This document shows, piece after piece, positions 56,179-64,000 of a DNA stretch of 64,000 bases. Below the pieces are notes generated by a model. The model saw nothing but the letters and a program-made list of their open reading frames with translations. It made no database searches and was not told the DNA's origin. Both the position numbers and the translations under genes were made by a program. Source of the stretch: Curvularia sp. ZM96 (taxonomy: Eukaryota; Ascomycota; Dothideomycetes; Pleosporales; Pleosporaceae); NCBI GenBank assembly GCA_022457065.1, contig JAJGBQ010000004.1:1860001-1924000 (forward strand). Reading direction: 5' to 3'. How positions within the stretch are numbered: the stretch's first letter is position 1; each line of letters starts with the position of its first letter.

Positions 56179-56828
56179 GTCTAGTCCCGCAAAAAGTCTT
56201 TGTGCATTCTCGTTCATGGCAGTAAAAGGAGAGTGAGCCGCTTCTGGGGAGGTCAGCGACATGGCGGTGGTGGTGGTGGTGGTGGTGGTGATGATGATGA
56301 TGATGGCGAGTATGACGATTACAAGCATGAATGCCACAATCTATGATGGAGCAAACAGTGGTTTTGGGAAGCAGCGAAAGTAAAAATCATGGGTTCCCGG
56401 TATTTAGGCTTTTTCCAACGGGGGATGGGCGTGGGAGACTACGTACTCACGTACTTGATGCATCAGGGATTGGCGTCTTTTTATTTTGTTACACCAATGT
56501 TGCCTTTTTCTTCCCTGAAAGGGCTTATGTAACCTTTCTTCTCTCTTGTGGCTGGCACCAGCGGCATCGGAGCGCTGTAGTCTTTGCATACAGGCGGCAA
56601 GTTAAAGCGGAATATCAAGAAAGCAAGATTGAAAAGTGGAAAAAAGAGAGACATGGACATTGATCTCTGTGAACGATACTCTTTTTCTTATAACATACGA
56701 GATATGTTGTACACAAAGTCTGCACGTCAGACTTGAACCGCTAACGACCCCTTTATCACGCCCCAATTATACATTCCACCAATACGTTTTCCTCCCCACA
56801 GCACTTCTCTCCAACTCACAAAGCCAGA
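56179..56828. other. convergent spacer between eIF3e and CWH43
   Basis: 650 bp with both 3' flanks and one compound trinucleotide repeat (56265-56305). No other feature. Confidence 0.6.
56265..56305 (+). repeat. compound (GGT)n(GAT)n microsatellite
   Basis: About eight GGT units run directly into about five GAT units in the 3' flank of eIF3e. Slippage-prone; could serve as a length marker. Confidence 0.9.
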
Positions 56829-59800
56829 TTAGGCAAAGTACCTCGGCTCGTTAAAGACGTGATATCTATGGCCCCTAACACCCTCTCCCTTGAAGAGATC
56901 CGGGAACCTCAATCCAGCCGGGACCTGCGACTCATGGACCTGCTCATTGCTTGTATTCTCTGGTTCTCCAACCACGAATTTGCCAACCTGTCATTCTTAC
57001 GTTAGCACACTGAAGGAGGAGGAAGAAGGACGGAAAAGAAGAAAACAAAGGGTACAGAGTAATACGTACCTGCAACTCCGTATCGGTAATTGTGTGTCTA
57101 GAGACCCTAGCGTAACCCGTCCTCTTGAGACCCTTGTACAGAATGTACTCGCACCATCTGTCCCAGTCGCTGGGATCAATATCATGCATGCCGCTCTTCT
57201 CACCCACATAGGTGTTGTAGTTGCCCTCACCAGGCTTGATGACGAGGTAAGAAAGCAGAATCGCCGGACGGGGCGTAGCCTTCATGCGCTCAGCCAGGTA
57301 CTCGGACTGCAAGCGGCGATCCTCGGGATCTTCTTCCTGGCCAGAGTGGAAGACAAAGATGTCGACCATCTCGCCGTACGCGTCAATGGTGGCTTCGATG
57401 GCGGGCGCGAGTTCGCCGACGGGCGAGGGGAGAAGGTGGTGGGTGCTGTTTACAATAGGGAACTTGGAGAGGAGAGCGGAGCCCCATGTGTGCTTGTTGG
57501 GGCCAGGGCCAAAGTCGACGTACATGCCTAGGTCTTCAGCAAGGAATTGAGTGGTATCGCGGTTACCCATAATGATGCGCTGTAGATCGCTCTCGAGGAG
57601 ACCAATGACGTCGACCTCGAGCTCTTTGATCAGGTCGCGCATACGGTACTCGGATGACCACATATCGTTGTCCAAGGAGAAGTGAATCGTCCAGATACCC
57701 GCAGTGATTGATTTGGTTTCCGGGTGGTAGGGCTTGTAATCGTAGGAGGGGAAACGCAGGTAGGCGGTTGCAACGGCGAGAAGTTCCAAAGCACCGAGAA
57801 CGTAGAGGTAGTACGAGCGCTGTCTGCTAGCGGCTGCGGTGATGACAGCCTTGCCCTTGTAGCTCTTGAGTACGGGTGGCTGAGCAGATACACTGAAGAC
57901 TCCTGCACCGATCTGCAGCATCATCGATGTCATGACCCAGTCAGTGTGTTCGCGAACAAGGGGTCCACCTGGAACGAAGGCATACGCTACAACCCAGACG
58001 TGGAAGAGTACCATGAAGTTGTAGACCAGGAAAGCAAGACCAAAAGTGCGGCCCGGCGAGTGACGAGCTGCGTGTGCAATGAGAGTAGGCGCTGCTGCCA
58101 TGGTGTATGCGGCCAAGACAAGAGCACCATAGAATCCCGTCCAGTGGCTAGTGGTGGTCAAAACTGCGGCACCAATTGAGCCAACACCATAGAATGCCCA
58201 TGATCGCGACAGGTTTGGTGCAAACAATCCAATCATGAGGCCGATACCCATAGCAAACAGGGTCAGCGTCCCGTGAGGAACGGCCAGAGGTCCACGAACA
58301 GGATATCCTTCCCATACCCAGGAGATCATGGTGCTCGAGTCAGACAGCAAAGAATGCATGGCGAATAACACACCAGCAAGACCAAAACTGGCAAATACCG
58401 AAGATCCTCTTGTAGGCCCCTGAGCTGGGACATCGGCGCCGGCGCCTGCAGTCGATCTCGCCGATATGAGAATGGAGAAAAATGCTACGACGAGACCAGT
58501 CTTGTTCCATCCACCGTTGGCTTCGTGCATGATCGGCCAGATAGGGTTGTTCGTCCAGAAAGCGAACTTGGCAACACTAGAGGCGATCAAACCAATGGAG
58601 AACGCAGTGATGCGGCCTTCGAGACGGTGTGGCTGAGATCGCTCTGCGAAGAAAGTGGCTGACCACGCAAGGCACGACATGGACAGACCGAAGCCAACAG
58701 CAAAGAGTCGGTTGACGGGTGTCTTTGCAAGGAAAGCAAGAAGTCCGGAAAGCGAAAGTAGATGGAAGAACCAGGGGTAGCGCGTGGCAAGATAGCGGAT
58801 AGGCTTTATACCGAGGAAGAAGGGAGTAACGGTGCACATGACAAGGGCCTCATAGCCGGATATACCCATGTGCCAGAGGGGAAAGTCTACCTAGAGTCAG
58901 CCAATACTCGCCAGTAGAGCAGGGAGACATACACCAGACGCACACGCCGAGCGAAGTCAACATGGACCAGAAGACAAACTAGACCAAAATTAGTCATGTA
59001 CGCATCGACGCCCAGTCTAACATACTCCATTGTACACATCTGCAGCCGCGTAGATGAGCCCAAACCAAGAGAATGCACCGGAGAAAGTGGCGCCAATCTC
59101 TTTGTTTTTTCTGCCATAAGGTTAGACATGCCGAATCATCTTTTTCGTGATAAACACTTACTCCTGAACAGCATCGGACACTGACTTGGAGCCCCCACTA
59201 AAGAAAGAGAGAATCAGAAAATGGTCAAATAAAAATAGATTAGTGATGAAATGTCTATCTATTTCGGGAGACTTGGAACGTACACGCGAGATAGACCTCG
59301 TACGTCTTTGATAACAACCTCGAAGTGCTGGAACTCAATCATTGTGACAGCATCAAAGGCTACGTCAAGCAAGACCAGGGACCATTCGAAGAAAGCATAG
59401 ATAGTGTACGCTACAGTGGGTAAGCACGGATTGAATGATCGAGGCAACAAAACATACCTCCAGCGACACGGTGAACCTTGTGCTGTATGAAGAAGTAGAT
59501 CAGGGGCACGAGAGTCCCGAAGAAACTTCCAGCCAGGGCCTTTCTGTACTTGAGCGCCGTTGCATTCGGGGGACTGAGAGCAATGCAACCGATTGTCCAT
59601 GGCAAGGTTGCAACAAGGTAGGAGATCATAAAGATATCGTGCCAGTCATGGTCATCGGTAGAGGTTACGTAGGTCCATCCTCCGCAGGTCAATGTTCGGA
59701 AGATGCCGACACCAGCAATGAATTTGGGCAGAGAGGAATTCGGGCGACGAGTCAAGGCGTACCAAAGGCCGACGAGAGCGAATCGAGGACCTATGCTTCT

Positions 59801-60167
59801 TTAGCTATGCTCCTGCTAGCTGATCCAGGCGCTTACCAGACGTCAGAGCAATGAACAACATGAAAACGGAACGCTCCGGATAGCGGTCGCCAATGGTCGC
59901 GGACACGGAGGGGAACCACTCGTCGGGGTAGCCCTAGTCATGTTGTCAACACAGTGTTGAATGACTGTCACCTTGGTACTAACATAGAACTCATTCTCTA
60001 CAATCTTGTGATAGTGTAGCCATCTAGTGTTGTTTAGCCGTGTCGTGTGGGGTGAGTGGCAGGCAATTGGCGTACATTCCGACTACGAGGGCTCCAACAA
60101 AGGCGCCTGGAGTTCATTTGAGTATAAAGCGTATACGAGCAGGCTCGGAAAACATACTATAGGCCAT
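56829..60167 (-). CDS. CWH43: CWH43, GPI-anchor lipid remodelling protein
   Basis: Eleven exons: 60167-60158, 60106-60076, 60023-59984, 59933-59837, 59790-59458, 59410-59284, 59197-59162, 59110-59026, 58978-58933, 58886-57070 and 56987-56829; total 926 residues. Exon 1 is only 10 nt (MAY plus one base). Residues 1-270 are the FRAG1/DRAM/SFK1-type membrane part, with YPDEWFPSVSATIGDRYPER, VHRVAGAYTIYAFFEWSLVL and FSGAFSWFGLIYAAADVYNG. About 270-640 is a polytopic region (YFPLWHMGISGYEALVM…). About 660-875 is an endonuclease/exonuclease/phosphatase-like domain (GLLESDLQRI, DLGMYVDFGPGPNKHTWGSA, LLSKFPIVNS). Yeast Cwh43 replaces diacylglycerol by ceramide in GPI anchors in the ER. Confidence 0.92.
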
Positions 60168-60538
60168 GGCGGTATGCGAATATGATATCCATTTTCCATT
60201 GAACTGTATGGTGTGAGCATGCGGCGGCCTCGGGAGTGCCTAGTTTTGCTGTGCATACCGTTGCGACCGTGTCGCCGTCCTTGTCTTTGACCATGATGAA
60301 GCAGGTGAAAGGCCTTCAATGCCCCTCCAGCATTGAAAACAAGGAAAGAAGCAAAAGAGCGTGGAGAATGGGTGATGAACTGGCCAACATGCCAGTCTCC
60401 TGAAGTTGGTACGTATGGCCAGGGTCCGCGCTCCGCAGGCCAAGGCGCTATCTGCGGGAGCAACTCTAGCCTAATAGTTTTCCAGGCCAGCCAACTTTTT
60501 TGAACGCAACTTTCTCAGCAACACCACGCGACGCAAAC
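60168..60538. promoter_or_regulatory. divergent promoter CWH43 / UTP6
   Basis: 371 bp between the two start codons. No clear TATA box or other named element by eye; the last 60 bp before UTP6 form a C/A-rich leader. Confidence 0.5.
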
Positions 60539-61950
60539 ATGGCGGGCCCGAGTGACAAGGCGCGTTTCTACCTCGAGCAGTCGGCGACAGAGCTGAACGA
60601 GCTTGAGCGCAAAAAAATCTTCAGCAGGGTAAGCTAGACGGTCTCGCATAGTTATAGCAGCTATGCTAACATTCTGCATAGGAAGAGATCAGCTCTATAG
60701 CGAAGAAGCGCTCGGATTTCGAGCACATTATCAATGCCCGCGGCTCGCATCCCGAAGACTACATGCGCTACATTGAGTTTGAAAAGAACGTCGACGCTCT
60801 CCGGCGCAAACGGGTCAAGCGACTAGGTGTTCGGTACAAGGGCTCTGGACAGCGAACAATCTATCTTCTCTACAATCGCGCGACCAGGAAGTTCTCTGGC
60901 GACCTCACGCTGTGGATGCAGTATATCGATTTTGCGCGAAGGGACAAGGCATACAAGAGACTGAACGACATCTTCACCTCTGTCGCCCGGCTCCACCCCA
61001 CTAAGCCAGACATATGGATTCTCGCGGCCAACTACTTCATGGATACCCAGGCGGATATCACCAATGCGCGAAGCTACATGCAGCGAGGGTTGCGCTTCTG
61101 CAAAAGCCAGGAAACCATGTGGATCGAGTACGCCAAGCTTGAGACCATTTACGTAGGCAAGATTGCGGGCAGGAGGAAGATCTTGGGTCTTGATGTCGAT
61201 CGCACAAAGAAGGCAGGCACGGACGAGGACGGCGACGAGGACATGATAGCACTCCCAGAAGTGACGGCTGAAGACGTCAATCCCAGCCTGAAGCAGGACG
61301 ACGGTGTAGACGAGGTGGCTCTGCAGAACCTGGCGTCTGCGCCGGTGCTTACTGGAGCTATTCCCTTGGCAATTTTTGATTCTGCCATGAAACAGTTTCA
61401 GGGGAGCGCTAGAGTTGCGGAGCGATTTTTCTGCATGTTCGCCGAGTTTGAGCAGCTATCGTGCATACCACGCATCCTGCAGCACGTGCTAGACTACCTG
61501 CAAGAGACGTCGCCACAGGCGGTGGAGACTGCCCTGTGCAGATTTGACATGCAGCTGTATGGCTGTGACCCCGCGGATGCGGAAACTGCTCTTAGATTGA
61601 GCCGGGCATTGGACACGATAAGCTCCACCGTTCAGCAGTACCCCGGGGAAGCTGTCAGAATTGCCGAAGTCGCTGTTCGACGCCTCTTATCTTTGCATCG
61701 GTTACTCTCGGATGCAGACTCGTCCCTGCAGAAGGCGTCGCGTGCTGCAATGCGAAAGTACGTTCGCGCGCTGGAAGAGGGCCAAGGGACTGGCGATAAG
61801 GTGGTTGGGTTGGCGCGGAAGCTACAGCAAGAAGGGAAGAGACAAGAAGCAGATGAGTTGGCTCAGGTGGGCGTGAAGTACTGGCCCGGGAACGGGGAAT
61901 TGCAAAAATACATTTCGGTGACGGAAAAGGCGAAGGATTCGGAGACGTAG
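60539..61950 (+). CDS. UTP6: U3 snoRNP / SSU processome protein UTP6
   Basis: Exons 60539-60628 and 60682-61950 give 452 residues, like yeast Utp6. The N-terminus (ARFYLEQSATELNELERKKI, EEISSIAKKRSDFEHIINAR, DYMRYIEFEKNVDALRRKRV) is the conserved U3-binding helix region. HAT repeats follow (FSGDLTLWMQYIDFARRDKA, PDIWILAANYFMDTQ, LRFCKSQETMWIEYAKLE). An acidic loop (DEDGDEDMIALPE) comes next, then more HAT-like helices. Utp6 acts in early 18S rRNA processing in the nucleolus. It converges on the ICT1-like gene with 233 bp between stops. Confidence 0.93.
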
Positions 61951-62183
61951 TCAGCGGACTAGTCTGGAGTAGTACACTACCAAGCATACCCTGCATTCGA
62001 GTCGAGTCGTCTGTCGAACCCCCTTTAGCGGAGTGAACGCCACGTGCTACTACACCGCTACGGCATTACTTGGAGTATCGTGAGATGGTGCCACGGCACA
62101 AGGTGTGTCTTACCACGTCAGCTGCATGTGCACCTGAGCAACGGACGGTGCTGTGGCAGGTAGGTCCCCCCGCAGACGGGCTT

Positions 62184-62936
62184 TCAGTCGTCGCCGGGGG
62201 CACGCCTGGAAGACTTCTTGGCGCTGTGGTGTTTTTTGGACTTGATGCGGTGCTCGTTATTGGATTTTTGGCTGGCGAGCTTATCAGCTTTCGGGCCGTC
62301 GCCTGGGCCGTCGGATGGGAAGGGAGAAAAAAAAACGTACGTACAGATGTTGGACGCGCTGCCTCTGCTCTGGCGACGTCTCGGCGGGCACGGCAGTGCG
62401 TGCCGCTTGGACTATGGCGTCGAACAGACGGCGGTAGCAGCTGCGTGCATTGTCCGACTGCTTGCGACTGTCGTCGGCATGGACCACCAGGCATCTGGAC
62501 TTTGAGGCGAGGTAGCGGGACCGTTTGATCTCGCCGTGGATTGCTGCAGGGACGTGGGGCAGCAGGGCATCGAGGGGCACCTTTAGGGTGGCTTTGGAGT
62601 TGACTCTGGGCGCATGGGGTTAGCGCAGCGCGGGCGGCGTGTACAATAATATGAAGCGTTGGTCATTTACTTGTTCACATTCTGCCCGCCAGGGCCCGAA
62701 GAGGTGCTGAAGGTCAATTCGCCAATAGTGTCGAGAGGGATCGTCTGTGCATGCAGCTCCGCGAGCCACGCTCGAGCAGCGGCCAGGCGCCCGCCGTGGT
62801 CGGCGCCGTCGCGACGTGTGCCCGTGGAATGGCAGCGCTGGCCGTCGCAGGCGGCGGCGTAGGCGCGAGGCCGTATTGGCGGGGGGAAGGCGGGGCGACG
62901 AGTGAGGCGGCGCTGCAGACGCAGAATTGGCATCAT
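62184..62936 (-). CDS. mitochondrial peptidyl-tRNA hydrolase, ICT1/GGQ family
   Basis: Exons 62936-62671, 62605-62345 and 62271-62184 give 204 residues. The presequence MMPILRLQRRLTRRPAFPPP is basic and mitochondrial-like. The catalytic domain contains LTFSTSSGPGGQNVNKVNSK with the universal GGQ motif (about residue 83), ALLPHVPAAIHGEIKRSRYL and CLVVHADDSRKQSDN. The last exon codes the basic tail QKSNNEHRIKSKKHHSAKKS, which in ICT1/ArfB enters the ribosomal mRNA channel. The intron 2 acceptor was chosen to keep this tail in frame. It rescues stalled mitoribosomes by hydrolysing peptidyl-tRNA. It may be either the ICT1/mL62 form or the free Pth4 type. Confidence 0.88.
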
Positions 62937-63586
62937 GGCAGGGCAGTACAGCGCAGCGCAGCGCAGTGCAGCACAGCACAAAGGGCCGAGGAGGGATTGT
63001 CGCAGCGGGCTCTGGTTTGTCAAGATGAAATCATGCAGCGCCCGCAATGCGCAAACTAGGGCCAGAATGACTATGGCACCCTGGCAAAGCGGGTCCCGGC
63101 CGCTAAAAAACACCCATCACGTGTCGAAGCTTAGCCATCGCAGTGCGCCGTTCCAGCCTCCGGAGGGCTCGACGCCGAGTCCCAACAGCTGCGCGACGCT
63201 TCCACCACGCTCCTCGTCTTCTCCCGCGCCGCCTTGCCTTCACCTCAACCCTCCGCGTGTCCCTCCCGCCAGGCTCGCCCGACGCTTCCGTGCCTCACCC
63301 ACGGCCTGCCCGCTGCCAGCCTGCCTGGTGCTCTGCGCGTCGTGCCCTTCGTCTTCTAACCACCACATCCGACCATCACACTATACCACCCAGTAGCCAA
63401 GCCCCGCCACCAGCTTCTTCACCTCGTGCACCACTCCTGCAGCGCGCTCCCTCACCCCCCTCTCTCTTCCTCTCTCCAGCCCTTGTTGCGACGGTGCGTT
63501 TCGTAGATGCTTTGAGTTGACCCAAGTCCCACTTTCGCCCGACGCCTGCTCTCTGCCAGCCTGCGCGCTCTGGCCCAACAGTCTTC
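62937..63586. other. divergent promoter region, ICT1-like gene / terminal gene
   Basis: 650 bp. It contains six pentanucleotide repeats near the ICT1-like start (listed separately), a CACGTG at 63119-63124 and a long C/T-rich leader (about 63150-63580) before the terminal gene. Open frames here are Pro/Arg/Ser-rich products of that composition. Confidence 0.55.
62951..62980 (+). repeat. six 5-bp tandem units upstream of the ICT1-like start
   Basis: GCGCA x3, GTGCA x1, GCACA x2, lying 15 bp upstream of the ICT1-like ATG and thus probably in its 5' leader. A minisatellite with drifting units, read directly. Confidence 0.8.
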
Positions 63587-64000
63587 ATGAGACCCAACTC
63601 CAGTCCGCCCCAAGAAGCTGAGCACATACGGCACCAGTCGCTGACGCCAGAGAGCCCGCGTCCCCAGAACGTCCCGTCGCCCGCCAACATTCCAATTCTC
63701 GTAGAGCACATGGATGCGACCTATAATGACCTCTCCCTTCAACACGCCTCCAACACGACCGCGTCCGCGCCCTACTATGCCGACCCCGCGTCGACCGCCG
63801 CCTACCAACACTTGACAGGAGGAGGACCAGCACCAGCACCAGCAGTCCCCGGGGGTGGAGAGGCTGCGCCCGGATATGCCCAGTCGACAGCATATGGCGC
63901 CGGCGGCAGCGGCAGCGGCAGCAGCAGCATGGGTACGCAGGCCCATGGTACCTCATCAATGCAGAATTTCACCACCCAGCACCCGTCGCTCTCTGCCTCG
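63587..64000 (+). CDS. low-complexity protein, N-terminal part only (runs off window)
   Basis: From the ATG at 63587, following a CT-rich leader, the frame stays open for 138 codons to the window end. The visible part is Ser/Pro/Ala/Gly/Gln-rich (SLTPESPRPQNVPSPANIPI, PAPAPAVPGGG, AYGAGGSGSGSSSMG) with one more ordered patch ILVEHMDATYNDLSLQHAS. This looks like the disordered N-terminus of a regulatory or RNA-binding protein. No domain is visible, so no function is assigned. Confidence 0.65.
   Translation, partial: MRPNSSPPQEAEHIRHQSLTPESPRPQNVPSPANIPILVEHMDATYNDLSLQHASNTTASAPYYADPASTAAYQHLTGGGPAPAPAVPGGGEAAPGYAQSTAYGAGGSGSGSSSMGTQAHGTSSMQNFTTQHPSLSAS

Noticed and set aside
56700..56790. tRNA-like T-loop sequence (TTCAAGTC on the minus strand)
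   Set aside because: Flanking bases do not form the 5-bp T stem and no acceptor or anticodon arms are present.
62272..62344. Alternative splice sites ending the ICT1-like protein after HLRRPES or joining via a 34-49 bp intron
   Set aside because: They lose or distort the conserved basic C-terminal tail or need unusually short introns.

Overview
The window is nuclear DNA of a filamentous ascomycete, most likely a dothideomycete of the Pleosporales type. The evidence is many short introns (about 46-90 bp) with GTAAGT/GTATGT-like donors and YAG acceptors, housekeeping proteins of fungal type (SWI1, MSS4, CWH43, RBD2, VPS41), a Zn2Cys6 regulator, and intron-bearing nuclear tRNAs. I recognised or modelled 28 protein genes, two of them cut by the window edges, plus two tRNA genes and three copies of one small inverted-repeat element. 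Exon boundaries were worked out by hand. For every complete spliced model the exon lengths sum to a multiple of three.

Layout. 1-12.9 kb: SWI1 (5' part only), 26S proteasome ATPase RPT3, PI4P 5-kinase MSS4 and a UlaG-like metallo-beta-lactamase-fold protein, separated by 1-1.6 kb spacers. 12.9-19.5 kb: a two-finger zinc protein, a 3.1-kb gene-poor stretch, a 105-residue orphan and the Golgi protein GRASP/Grh1. 19.8-23.7 kb: a tight block with TGS1, an acyl-protein thioesterase, the SWR1-complex subunit VPS71/SWC6 and a short-chain dehydrogenase. 23.8-26.2 kb: MITE copy 1, a split tRNA (probably Met) and an orphan open frame. 26.3-43.9 kb: a dense housekeeping block with rhomboid RBD2, GPI transamidase GAA1, proteasome RPN9, complex I NDUFA9, MITE copy 2, a DUF155 mitochondrial protein, HOPS subunit VPS41, MITE copy 3, an enoyl-CoA hydratase, HINT, EFM5 and a LACTB2-like hydrolase. 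44-53.7 kb: a gene-poor accessory-looking region with a split tRNA-Ser, an MFS sugar transporter and a Zn2Cys6 regulator facing it. 53.7-64 kb: mitoribosomal mL49, eIF3e, CWH43, UTP6, an ICT1-like peptidyl-tRNA hydrolase and the start of a low-complexity protein.

How the genes relate. Most are unlinked core functions arranged as divergent pairs sharing 150-370 bp promoters (EFM5/LACTB2, RBD2/GAA1, mL49/eIF3e, RPN9/NDUFA9, DUF155/VPS41, thioesterase/VPS71, GRASP/TGS1, CWH43/UTP6). Two act on GPI anchors (GAA1, CWH43), two are proteasome subunits (RPT3, RPN9), and at least five are probably mitochondrial (NDUFA9, DUF155 protein, enoyl-CoA hydratase, mL49, ICT1-like). The only pair that looks like an accessory regulator-plus-transporter unit is the MFS transporter and the Zn2Cys6 factor. 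The most novel-looking item is the 216-225 bp inverted-repeat element present three times in 16 kb, with 5-bp target duplications. I saw no secondary-metabolite core enzyme, viral gene or CRISPR array.
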